39,034 bases of DNA from an uncultured Roseobacter sp. (GTDB lineage Bacteria; Pseudomonadota; Alphaproteobacteria; Rhodobacterales; Rhodobacteraceae): NCBI GenBank assembly GCA_947501635.1, contig CANMWT010000022.1:1-39034 (forward strand), read 5' to 3'. Below the pieces are notes generated by a model that did not search any database, was not told the origin of the DNA, and was given only the letters and a program-made list of their open reading frames with translations. Below are positions 19,747 to 28,218 of the stretch, one piece after another. Both the position numbers and the translations under genes were made by a program. How positions within the stretch are numbered: position 1 is the stretch's first letter; every line of letters starts with the position of its first letter.

Positions 19747-19824
19747 GTGCAAGCTCCTCAGACAAAGGCCGCGTTTCCGCTCGGGCGCGGTTTACTCCAG
19801 AAAATCAACCGGGGGAAGCGTTAT

Positions 19825-19840
19825 GTATACAATTGCATAC
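19825..19840. promoter_or_regulatory. Imperfect palindrome upstream of icd
   Basis: GTATACAATTGCATAC is a 16-bp inverted repeat centred on CAATTG with one mismatched pair. It lies in the 126-bp gap between the HD-domain gene and icd, 79 bp before the icd start. The form resembles operators of GntR-type regulators, but no cognate regulator is nearby. Confidence 0.35.
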
Positions 19841-19872
19841 TATGACGCAGGCTGAGCCGTTTTCCTGCGCAG

Positions 19873-20445
19873 CTAGGAAAAGAATTTGGTCAATTTCGGC
19901 AAGATCCACGCCCATAATCCCGGCGCCCCGCGACGCACGGGCACACCGACACGCGCGTCCAGTTTGTCAAGCGTGACCCCATAGTCGCGCCACGACCGCC
20001 CACCATTCGCCAGATTGGACACCGGCGTCTGAATACGGTCGATGGACTTGGCAAAAACCGCATCCGGCGTTTGTGCCGCTTCGAACTCTTCCCACAGCGC
20101 GCGGAACATCCCGGCCTGATCCACCGGCAGCAGGCCAAACAGCCGGTCCGCCGCTTCTTGCTCTGCGCGTTCCTGTGCCACGACATCCACACTGCCATGA
20201 ATGGGATTGTCGCCAGCATCAATCTCGACAATGTCGTGCAGCAAAAGCATCTTCAGAACGCGGTCGATATTGATCTCGTCCGCCGCATGCTCGGCCAGTA
20301 CAAGCGCATAGAGCATGATATGCCACGAATGCTCGGCCGAGTTTTCGAACCGCGTGTCGTCATGCAGACGCGACGCGCGCAAGACCTGTTTGAGCTTGTC
20401 CGCCTCGCTCAGAAAGGCAAGCTGTGCATCAAGGCGGTCATTCAT
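19873..20445 (-). CDS. HD-domain phosphohydrolase (YfbR/HDDC2-like)
   Basis: The 190-residue protein (MNDRLDAQLAFLSEADKLKQ ...) has the metal-dependent HD signature. An early histidine is in SAEHSWHIMLYALVLAEHA, the HD pair is in MLLLHDIVEIDAGD, and a late aspartate is in FAKSIDRIQTPVSN. This arrangement fits the HD_3 subgroup that includes 5'-deoxynucleotidase YfbR and HDDC2-like nucleotidases. The actual substrate is not decided by the sequence. I chose the ATG at 20445, which overlaps the last codons of the upstream 80-residue gene by 8 bp; the longer frame overlaps that gene almost fully and is unlikely. It probably belongs to one minus-strand operon with that gene and the alpha/beta hydrolase. 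Confidence 0.85.
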   Translation of the reverse strand: MNDRLDAQLAFLSEADKLKQVLRASRLHDDTRFENSAEHSWHIMLYALVLAEHAADEINIDRVLKMLLLHDIVEIDAGDNPIHGSVDVVAQERAEQEAADRLFGLLPVDQAGMFRALWEEFEAAQTPDAVFAKSIDRIQTPVSNLANGGRSWRDYGVTLDKLDARVGVPVRRGAPGLWAWILPKLTKFFS

Positions 20446-20680
20446 CTTCGGGAGCAGGCAGTGTCTGCGCCATTTCGGCCTTGAGCCTTTCCAGCAAGGC
20501 TCTGGCGCGCTGCTCGGCACGCCGCACACGCACAGCCGTAAGATAGGCCTCTTCCATCGTTTGCGAAGAGCCGCCAATCGCATCCGCGACCTGCTTTACA
20601 AAGGCGTCGTCGCCGGTGGCATTGATGATCCGCAGGCTTTCCAGCGCCAGTTCATCTGCCACGTCCTCTACAATTCCCAT
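20438..20680 (-). CDS. Unrecognised 80-residue helical protein
   Basis: The product (MGIVEDVADELALESLRIIN ... LPAPEDE) is acidic, predicted all-helical, and has a likely coiled coil in RRAEQRARALLERLKAEMAQ. I recognise no family. The ATG lies 3 bp after the stop of the alpha/beta hydrolase, whose last codons carry AAGG as its ribosome binding site. Its 3' end overlaps the HD-domain gene by 8 bp. This tight three-gene packing supports it as a real gene. The order suggests a helper of the HD enzyme or of iron-sulfur-linked metabolism, but nothing in the sequence proves it. Confidence 0.75.
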   Translation of the reverse strand: MGIVEDVADELALESLRIINATGDDAFVKQVADAIGGSSQTMEEAYLTAVRVRRAEQRARALLERLKAEMAQTLPAPEDE

Positions 20681-20683
20681 GGT

Positions 20684-21337
20684 CTACCTTGTGGTTTCAG
20701 TCAGTCGGCGTTTCACGTAATCTGTCGTTGTGTCAATCAACGTCCCCAGATGCGGCTCCTCAAAGAAGTGTCCCGCCCCTTCGATCTGTTCATGTGTGAT
20801 CGTGATGCCCTTTTGCTCGTGCAGTTTTGACACCAGCGCCTCGGTGTCTGCTGGCGGTGCCACGCGGTCAGCGGTGCCATTGATAATGAGGCCGGAGGCC
20901 GGGCAGGGCGCGAGGAAGGAAAAGTCGTACATATTCGCGGGCGGCGCGACAGAGATAAACCCGGTGATTTCGGGCCTGCGCATCAGCAGCTGCATGCCAA
21001 TCCACGCGCCAAACGAAAATCCGGCGACCCAGCAGTGTTTGGAGTTGTTGTTCATCGATTGCAGGTAATCGAGGGCCGAGGCAGCATCCGACAGCTCGCC
21101 CACCCCCTGATCGTATTCGCCCTGGCTGCGGCCGACGCCGCGGAAGTTGAACCGCAGGACGGTGAACCCCATGTTGTAAAAAGCGTAATGCATGCGGTGC
21201 ACGATCACATGGTTCATGGTTCCGCCAAACTGCGGATGTGGGTGCAAAATGATCGCAATCGGTGCATCGCGTTCTTTTTGAGGGTGGTAGCGGCCTTCAA
21301 GTCGGCCTTCGGGGCCGGGGAAAATGACCTCAGGCAT
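20684..21337 (-). CDS. Alpha/beta hydrolase, diverging from the suf operon
   Basis: This 217-residue serine hydrolase-type protein has the oxyanion region ILHPHPQFGGTMNHVIV, the strand-turn motif FNFRGVGRSQG, the nucleophile elbow GFSFGA (Ser), an Asp in INGTADRVAPP and a His in GAGHFFEEP. The family includes esterases and dienelactone-hydrolase-like enzymes; the substrate is unknown. As I recall, close relatives accompany suf genes in many alphaproteobacteria. It diverges from iscR, so both may respond to the iron boxes in the shared 179-bp interval. It is followed by the 80-residue and HD genes on the same strand. Confidence 0.85.
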   Translation of the reverse strand: MPEVIFPGPEGRLEGRYHPQKERDAPIAIILHPHPQFGGTMNHVIVHRMHYAFYNMGFTVLRFNFRGVGRSQGEYDQGVGELSDAASALDYLQSMNNNSKHCWVAGFSFGAWIGMQLLMRRPEITGFISVAPPANMYDFSFLAPCPASGLIINGTADRVAPPADTEALVSKLHEQKGITITHEQIEGAGHFFEEPHLGTLIDTTTDYVKRRLTETTR

Positions 21338-21378
21338 GAGCGTCCCTGTATATCAAGTCATAGGCCCCGACGGAATTC

Positions 21379-21395
21379 TTGACGAGTTCACTCAG
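21379..21395 (+). promoter_or_regulatory. Iron-Rhodo-type box (TGA-N9-TCA) overlapping the iscR -35 element
   Basis: TTGACGAGTTCACTCAG contains TGA-N9-TCA (21380-21394), the Iron-Rhodo-box pattern bound by RirA in Rhizobiales and ascribed to IscR in Rhodobacterales. Its left end, TTGACG, also serves as a good -35 element, 16 bp before TTAGAA (21401-21406). The motif is short, so a chance match is possible, but the setting is right. Confidence 0.5.
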
Positions 21396-21400
21396 GCACC

Positions 21401-21415
21401 TTAGAACGGTTCTAA
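21401..21415. promoter_or_regulatory. Irr-type iron control element upstream of iscR-suf
   Basis: TTAGAACGGTTCTAA is a perfect palindrome and fits the Irr box or iron control element (TTAGAA-N3-TTCTAA). It lies 101 bp before the iscR ATG, just after the Iron-Rhodo-type box, and would cover the predicted -10 element. Irr is the haem-responsive Fur-family regulator of alphaproteobacteria. Its gene is not in this window. Confidence 0.75.
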
Positions 21416-21516
21416 ATTATGCGCGGAAGCGATCTGGTTCCGCGAACCATGGACTTAGGCATTTACGCACGCCGCGTCAATCATTTGGCAGACGGTGCGG
21501 AATTTTGGAGACGGCG

Positions 21517-21990
21517 ATGAAGCTTTCGACAAAGGGACGTTACGCGATGGTGGCTTTGGCGGACATCGCGCTGCAGCCTGAGGGAGAACTGGTGTCGCTG
21601 GGCGATATCGCGCAGCGGCAGTCGATCTCCTTGCCCTATCTTGAGCAGCTGTTTGTCAAGCTGCGTCGCGCCGATCTTGTGACATCGGCGCGTGGGCCCG
21701 GCGGCGGCTATCGCCTCGCGCGTACCCCGTCGGACATTCGGGTGGTGGACATCCTGGCCGCGGTCGATGAGACGGTCGATGCCATGCACAAGGGGGCCGG
21801 GGCGTCGGGTGGCGCATCGGGCAGCCGCGCGCAGTCGCTGACCAACCGTTTGTGGGAGAGCCTGAGCGCGCATGTCTATGTGTTTTTGCACCAGACGCGC
21901 CTGTCGGATGTTGTGGCCAATGAGCTGGCGCCTTGTCCGGCGGTGCCGAGTTTGTTTGCCGTAGTGGATGACGATTCCACTGCGCTGTGA
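21517..21990 (+). CDS. iscR: Rrf2-family regulator IscR (single-cysteine Rhodobacterales type)
   Basis: IscR controls iron-sulfur cluster assembly genes. The 157-residue protein has the Rrf2 winged helix (MKLSTKGRYAMVALADIALQ, then ISLPYLEQLFVKLRRADLV and SARGPGGGYRLAR). The three cysteines that hold the 2Fe-2S cluster in E. coli IscR are absent; the equivalent stretch (91-106) reads HKGAGASGGASGSRAQ. The only cysteine is Cys140, in NELAPCPAVPS. This fits the unusual single-cysteine IscR type described in Rhodobacter sphaeroides. I chose the ATG at 21517 with GGAG upstream; the longer frame lacks family support. It heads the suf operon, with iron boxes in its promoter. Confidence 0.93.
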   Translation: MKLSTKGRYAMVALADIALQPEGELVSLGDIAQRQSISLPYLEQLFVKLRRADLVTSARGPGGGYRLARTPSDIRVVDILAAVDETVDAMHKGAGASGGASGSRAQSLTNRLWESLSAHVYVFLHQTRLSDVVANELAPCPAVPSLFAVVDDDSTAL

Positions 21991-22008
21991 TTTTTGTGCC
22001 TTCGGCGA

Positions 22009-22029
22009 GGATATTTGAGGACCAAAGAA
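22009..22029 (-). repeat. Intergenic box, copy 2
   Basis: Read on the minus strand this is TTCTTTGGTCC, then TC, then AAATATCC, matching copy 1 (14799-14819) at 19 of 21 positions. It fills most of the 42-bp gap between iscR and the desulfurase and ends four bases before the desulfurase ATG. The GAGGA inside it (GGATATTTGAGGACC on the plus strand) may double as that gene's ribosome binding site. Confidence 0.6.
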
Positions 22030-22032
22030 CTC

Positions 22033-23100
22033 ATGGACCGTGTGTATCTGGACCATAACGCGACGACGCCTTTGCGCGCGGACGCCCGCGCGGCGATGCT
22101 GGCGGCAATGGATCTTGCCGGCAATCCGTCGTCGGTTCATACCGAGGGGCGGCTGGCCAAGGCAGTGGTGGAAGCGGCTCGGGTCGATGTGGCGGCACTT
22201 GTGGGCTGTGCGCCCTCCGAGATTGTGTTTACCAGCGGGGCAACCGAGGCAGCACGGGTTTTGAGTGCGGCTGGTGTCGGCCATTCGGTTTGGGTTGATC
22301 CGACGGCCCATGACGCGTTGCTTGCCTATGCGGGCAGCCGTGAAGGCGAGGGCGGCGGGAGCACGCTTGCCATGGGGCTGGCCAATTCGGAAACCGGCGT
22401 TATCAACCCCTTGCCGCAGCGCGAAGGCAATACATGGTGTCATGGGGCGCAGCGGGCTGACTGGCTTTTGCTGGATGTCACGCAGGCAGTGGGACGCATT
22501 GATTTCGATTTTGCTGCAAGTGGTGCCGATTTTGCGATCCTGTCTGCGCATAAGCTGGGCGGCCCGAAGGGTGTGGGCGCTTTGATTGTCAGGCAGGGTA
22601 TTGATATATCGCCGCTTTCCATGGGGGGCGGTCAGGAAATGGGGCGCCGCTCCGGGACTGAGAACCTGATCGGGATTGCTGGTTTCGGTGCTGCGGCACG
22701 GGCTGCGCGGCATGATCTGGCTGCCGGACGCTGGGCCGAGGTGAAAGAACTTAGAAAGATTCTAGAAAAGGCCCTTGCAGCCGAAGCAAAGACAACTATT
22801 TTTGTCGGAATAGACGTCGACCGCCTGCCGAACACGCTTTGTCTTGTGACGCCGGGCTGGAAAGGAGAGGCACAGGTGATCCAGATGGACCTGGCCGGGT
22901 TTGCCATCAGCGCGGGCTCTGCCTGCTCCAGTGGCAAGGTGCGCTCCAGCAGTGTTTTGCGGGCGATGGGCTATGACGAAGCGACTGCGAGTTGCGCGAT
23001 CCGCGTATCTCTGGGTCTGGAGACAACACAGGACGAGGTCTTGCGGTTTGCTGAGACCTGGTTGGAAAAAGAACGAAAATTCCGTGCTCGCGCGGCCTGA
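22033..23100 (+). CDS. Cysteine desulfurase, NifS/IscS class (group I)
   Basis: This PLP enzyme takes sulfur from cysteine for cluster assembly. The 355-residue protein starts MDRVYLDHNATTPLRADAR, the group I start. The PLP lysine is K174 in SAHKLGG, the cofactor-binding D148 and Q151 are in LLLDVTQAVG, and the sulfur-carrying Cys298 is in SAGSACSSGKVRSSSVL. It is shorter than E. coli IscS (about 404). I chose the ATG at 22033, after TTGAGGACC; the frame to 21994 is not family-like. It is the second gene of the suf operon, which also encodes a separate SufS. A locally AT-rich, rare-codon stretch near 22745-22812 contains an Irr-box-like palindrome. Confidence 0.93.
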   Translation: MDRVYLDHNATTPLRADARAAMLAAMDLAGNPSSVHTEGRLAKAVVEAARVDVAALVGCAPSEIVFTSGATEAARVLSAAGVGHSVWVDPTAHDALLAYAGSREGEGGGSTLAMGLANSETGVINPLPQREGNTWCHGAQRADWLLLDVTQAVGRIDFDFAASGADFAILSAHKLGGPKGVGALIVRQGIDISPLSMGGGQEMGRRSGTENLIGIAGFGAAARAARHDLAAGRWAEVKELRKILEKALAAEAKTTIFVGIDVDRLPNTLCLVTPGWKGEAQVIQMDLAGFAISAGSACSSGKVRSSSVLRAMGYDEATASCAIRVSLGLETTQDEVLRFAETWLEKERKFRARAA

Positions 23101-23115
23101 TATGTGGAGAGAGAC

Positions 23116-24654
<1,539 letters not shown>

Positions 24655-24710
24655 CACGTCGCCCCACCGCATGACACCGCATCACCCTGGCAACGAGAAA
24701 AGGTCGCACG

Positions 24711-25025
24711 ATGATCCTCACCACCACCAACACCGTCGAAGGGCACTCGATCACCGCCTACAAGGGTATCGTTGTGGGCGAAGCGATCATGGGGGCCAAT
24801 ATCGTGCGCGACTTCTTTGCCTCGGTCACTGACATCGTCGGCGGGCGTTCGGGCGCGTATGAGACCAAGCTGAAAGACGCCCGCGACGAGGCAATGCGCG
24901 AAATCGAAGAGCGCGCGGCGGCCCTTGGTGCCAATGCGGTGGTGGGCATCGATCTGGATTACGAGGTCGTCGGAGATTCCATGCTGATGGTTTCTGTCTC
25001 CGGCACAGCGGTTACCCTTGGGTAA
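24711..25025 (+). CDS. YbjQ/UPF0145-type putative heavy-metal-binding protein
   Basis: The 104-residue protein ([20 protein letters not shown] ...) has the YbjQ pattern. A conserved start IxTTxxxxxGxxIxxYxGxV is followed by [24 protein letters not shown], a helix [20 protein letters not shown] and the end [13 protein letters not shown]. The family forms pentameric rings and is described as heavy-metal-binding, but its role is not established. It lies inside the suf operon between sufB and sufC. A regulatory gap of 79 bp follows it, so it may be the last gene under the upstream promoter with sufC restarting transcription. Confidence 0.9.
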   Translation: MILTTTNTVEGHSITAYKGIVVGEAIMGANIVRDFFASVTDIVGGRSGAYETKLKDARDEAMREIEERAAALGANAVVGIDLDYEVVGDSMLMVSVSGTAVTLG

Positions 25026-25028
25026 CCG

Positions 25029-25044
25029 TTAAAGAAACGTTAAC
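25029..25044 (+). promoter_or_regulatory. CtrA-type box before sufC
   Basis: TTAAAGAAACGTTAAC is an exact TTAA-N7-TTAA(C) match, starting 4 bp after the ybjQ-like stop. A related TTAA-N6-TTAA word follows at 25058-25071. The 79-bp gap is strikingly AT-rich against the operon and may hold an internal promoter for sufCD. No CtrA link to suf genes is established to my knowledge. Confidence 0.4.
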
Positions 25045-25104
25045 AAAACGCTGAAAATTAACAAAAATTAACGTCCGACGACGTATACGCTAAAGGAAGA
25101 CAAC

Positions 25105-25860
25105 ATGCTGAGCATCAAGAACCTTCAGGTGAAGCTGGAAGAAGAAGACAAAGAAATCCTTAAAGGCGTCGATCTTGAGATCGAAGCGGGCAAAGTGCAT
25201 GCCATCATGGGCCCCAACGGCTCGGGCAAATCCACGCTGTCTTATGTTCTGTCCGGCAAGGACGGCTATGAGGTGACGGACGGTGAAGCGACGCTTGAAG
25301 GCGAGGATATTCTGGACATGGAACCGGAAGAACGTGCCGCCGCGGGCCTGTTTCTGGCGTTCCAATACCCAGTGGAGATCCCCGGTGTGGGCAACATGAC
25401 CTTTCTGCGCACTGCCGTGAACGCGCAGCGCAAAGCGCGCGGCGAAGAAGAAATGTCGGCGGCGGACTTCCTCAAGGCCGTGCGGGCGCGCGCCAAGGAG
25501 TTGAAGATCGACGCGGATATGCTCAAGCGGCCTGTGAACGTGGGCTTTTCCGGCGGTGAGAAAAAGCGCAACGAGATCCTGCAGATGGCGATGCTTGAGC
25601 CCAAGATGTGCATTCTGGACGAGACCGATTCAGGCCTTGACGTAGATGCGATGAAACTGGTCGCGGAGGGCGTGAACGCACTGCGCAGCGAAGGCCGCGG
25701 TTTTCTTGTCATCACGCACTACCAGCGCCTGCTTGACCACATCAAACCGGACGTTGTGCACATCATGGCAAATGGCCGGATCGTAAAATCCGGTGGCCCC
25801 GAACTGGCGCTTGAAGTCGAAAACAACGGCTATGGCGATATTCTGGCAGAGGTGGCGTAA
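25105..25860 (+). CDS. sufC: Fe-S assembly ATPase SufC
   Basis: SufC is the ABC-type ATPase of SufBC2D that powers cluster formation. The 251-residue protein has Walker A GPNGSGKST, the Q-loop in FLAFQYPVEIPGV, the signature FSGGEKKRNEI, Walker B MCILDETDSGLD and the H-loop ITHYQR. Its length is typical. GGAAG lies before the ATG. The stop overlaps the ATG of sufD (TAATG), which couples their translation and fits the fixed ratio of the complex. The 79-bp AT-rich gap upstream carries CtrA-type boxes. Confidence 0.97.
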   Translation: MLSIKNLQVKLEEEDKEILKGVDLEIEAGKVHAIMGPNGSGKSTLSYVLSGKDGYEVTDGEATLEGEDILDMEPEERAAAGLFLAFQYPVEIPGVGNMTFLRTAVNAQRKARGEEEMSAADFLKAVRARAKELKIDADMLKRPVNVGFSGGEKKRNEILQMAMLEPKMCILDETDSGLDVDAMKLVAEGVNALRSEGRGFLVITHYQRLLDHIKPDVVHIMANGRIVKSGGPELALEVENNGYGDILAEVA

Positions 25861-27140
25861 TGGCCGAAGCAGCGACTGAAATTTCACCGACAGAAGCGCG
25901 GCTTGCGTCGCTGAGCATGCCTGCCGGCGGCTGGTCTGAGGCCGCGCGCAAGGATGCCGCAGCGCGGGTACGCGCCATGGGTTTACCACAGCGCCGCGAC
26001 GAATACTGGCGCTACACGCGGCCTGACACGCTGACACAGGCTAACGCCATTCCGGCGGCGCTGTTTCACAACGACGAAACGCCGATCTTTGGCGATATTG
26101 ACCGGGTCAAGATCGTGTTTGTGGATGGTGTTTTTGATGCTGACGCCTCTGACGATCTGCGCCTTGAAGGCGTCAGCATCGAACGTTTGGCAGAGACCAA
26201 GGCGGACATTCACTGGGCGCGCGACCTTTACGGCAAGCTGGAGGCCAAGGGGCAGGACCCTGTGCACCGCCCGCTGGCGGCGCTGAACACGGCCTATGCC
26301 ACGGACGGCGTGTTGATCCACGTCACCGGTAAGGCGACAAAGCCGATCAGCCTGCAGTATCATCACCGCGCGGAAACGTCCGACGCTATTTTGCACCATG
26401 TGATCCGTGTGGATGCGGGCGCTGAAGTCACCGTTCTGGAGAACGGACCGGCGGCTGCGCGGTTCAACAAGGTGATGGAGGTCGATATCGCCGACACCGG
26501 TGTGTTCCATCACGTGCGTGCGCAGGGCCGCGACCACGAACGGCGCGCGGCCACGCATATCTTTGCGCGTCTGGGCAAGGAAAGCACCTTCAAGTCGTTC
26601 ACACTGACCGCAAATGGTGTGATGACGCGCAACGAATGCGTGCTTGAACTGACGGGTGACGATGCGATTGCCCATGTGGCGGGTGCCTGTGTGGGAGACG
26701 GTGATTTTCATCACGATGACACGGTCTTTGTCACCCATGACGCAGTGAATTGCGAAAGTCGTCAGGTGTTCAAAAAGGTGCTGCGCAACGGCGCGACCGG
26801 CGTCTTTCAGGGCAAAATTCTGGTGCAACCCGGCGCGCAGAAGACGGATGGTTACCAGATCAGCCAGTCGCTTTTGCTGGACGATGACAGCCAGTTCCTG
26901 GCCAAGCCGGAGTTGGAAATCTACGCGGATGACGTGGCATGTTCGCATGGATCGACCTCGGGGGCGATTGATGAGACAGCGCTGTTTTACCTGCGGTCGC
27001 GGGGCGTGCCGGAAGGTCAGGCAACGGATCTTTTGACGCTGGCGTTTCTTGCCGAGGCCGTTGACGAGATCGAAGATGAGACCCTGCGCGAAGAGATCGT
27101 CGCACGTCTTGCAGCCTGGCTGGAGCGTCATCGAAGCTAA
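25860..27140 (+). CDS. sufD: Fe-S assembly scaffold subunit SufD
   Basis: SufD pairs with SufB on the SufC dimer and is needed for iron entry. The 426-residue protein has the beta-helix core and the SufD C-terminal block DDVACSHGSTSGAIDETALF then YLRSRGVPEGQA, including the conserved His of CSHGSTSG. The N-terminus contains PQRRDEYWRYTRPDTL, typical of SufD. Its ATG overlaps the sufC stop, and its own stop shares one base with the next ATG (TAATG at 27138-27142). The products of the next two genes are membrane proteins. Confidence 0.97.
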   Translation: MAEAATEISPTEARLASLSMPAGGWSEAARKDAAARVRAMGLPQRRDEYWRYTRPDTLTQANAIPAALFHNDETPIFGDIDRVKIVFVDGVFDADASDDLRLEGVSIERLAETKADIHWARDLYGKLEAKGQDPVHRPLAALNTAYATDGVLIHVTGKATKPISLQYHHRAETSDAILHHVIRVDAGAEVTVLENGPAAARFNKVMEVDIADTGVFHHVRAQGRDHERRAATHIFARLGKESTFKSFTLTANGVMTRNECVLELTGDDAIAHVAGACVGDGDFHHDDTVFVTHDAVNCESRQVFKKVLRNGATGVFQGKILVQPGAQKTDGYQISQSLLLDDDSQFLAKPELEIYADDVACSHGSTSGAIDETALFYLRSRGVPEGQATDLLTLAFLAEAVDEIEDETLREEIVARLAAWLERHRS

Positions 27141-27628
27141 TGGCGGTGACCCGCAATATCAGGGCGACCTACAGAAGGCCCGGTCAGGTTGTGACCGGCC
27201 TTTTGGCCATGGGTCAGAGGGAAGACCGCGCGCTGGCCTATCTGATGGCGGGCTGCATGGTGGTTTTTGTGGCGCAGATGCCGCGCCTTGCGCGTGAGGC
27301 GCATTTGACCGGGGAAGATCTGGACATGCTGATGGGCGCAACGCTGATGGCGTGGATCTTCATTGCCCCGCTGGTTCTGTATTGCATCGCCGGTCTGAGC
27401 CATCTGGTGGCCAAGGCGTTCAAGGGGGGCGGCACGCCCTTTGGCGCGCGCCTTGCCTTGTTCTGGGCCTTGCTGGCGTCGTCGCCGCTGATGCTGCTGA
27501 ACGGTCTGGTTGCGGGATTTGTCGGGCCGGGGATCGAATTACAGGCTGTCGGCTTTTTGTGGTTTGCATTCTTCATGTGGTTCTGGTTAGCGGGACTGGT
27601 GGCATCCCAACGCTCAGAGGCTTCATGA
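27140..27628 (+). CDS. Yip1-like membrane protein in the suf operon (first of two)
   Basis: The 162-residue protein has a basic N-terminus (MAVTRNIRATYRRPGQ) and about four membrane helices, such as LAYLMAGCMVVFVAQM, LMAWIFIAPLVLYCIAGL and ALFWALLASSPLMLLNGLVAG. It resembles bacterial members of the Yip1 superfamily, for which no function is fixed. The start overlaps the sufD stop and its stop overlaps the next start (ATGA), so it is translated with the suf genes. A role in cluster assembly is not established; membrane anchoring or a transport partner are possible. Family assignment is moderate. Confidence 0.75.
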   Translation: MAVTRNIRATYRRPGQVVTGLLAMGQREDRALAYLMAGCMVVFVAQMPRLAREAHLTGEDLDMLMGATLMAWIFIAPLVLYCIAGLSHLVAKAFKGGGTPFGARLALFWALLASSPLMLLNGLVAGFVGPGIELQAVGFLWFAFFMWFWLAGLVASQRSEAS

Positions 27629-28218
27629 CGCGAACGACCGATCTACCTCAGCTTGCTCTTTTGACATTGCGCGACCCGCAGGCCGCTGCAGAGGTGGTGC
27701 TGGGCTGGAACCTCTCTAAAGAAGCGCTTTGGACGGCCATTGCACTGGTCAGTGTGATCGTCACCTTCCTGTCGTCGCTGTCAAACCTGATCCTGCCTGT
27801 GCCCGCGCCGCTGAGTGCGATTGTTGGCAACCCGTTCATGTATTTCATCATTGCGGCGGGCGGCTTTGTGGCCACGGTGCATGCGATCTACTGGACCGGG
27901 CGGATGATGGGCGGGCAGGGCAGGATCGAGGACCTGATGGTGCTGCTGTTGTGGCTGCAGGCCATGCGGGCGGCGGCACAGGTGGGCGTCATCGTGCTCT
28001 TGGTGATCGCCCCCATCTTTGCCAGCCTGCTTGTTTTGTTCATCGGCGTTGCGACGTTATGGATATTTATCAACTTCATCAGCATCGGTCTGCAGTTGAA
28101 CTCTGTCGTGCGTGCTGTTGTCATTCTGATCGTCGGCGCCTTGGTGCTTGTCGTCGGGCTGAGCTTTCTGTTGTCTTTAATCGGCGTGTCCGCAGTGGGG
28201 GTACCTTTGGGTGTATAA
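27625..28218 (+). CDS. Yip1-family membrane protein in the suf operon (second of two)
   Basis: This 197-residue protein starts MTRTTDLPQLALLTLRDPQA, followed by WNLSKEALWTAIALVSVIVT. The short N-terminal amphipathic part and five helices (for example FMYFIIAAGGFVATVHAIYW and VVRAVVILIVGALVLVVGLS) fit the Yip1 domain. The ATG at 27625 overlaps the upstream stop (ATGA). The gene ends inside the GTG start region of sufS, an 8-bp overlap. Together with its neighbour it seems a duplicated or diverged pair. Function is unknown. Confidence 0.8.
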   Translation: MTRTTDLPQLALLTLRDPQAAAEVVLGWNLSKEALWTAIALVSVIVTFLSSLSNLILPVPAPLSAIVGNPFMYFIIAAGGFVATVHAIYWTGRMMGGQGRIEDLMVLLLWLQAMRAAAQVGVIVLLVIAPIFASLLVLFIGVATLWIFINFISIGLQLNSVVRAVVILIVGALVLVVGLSFLLSLIGVSAVGVPLGV

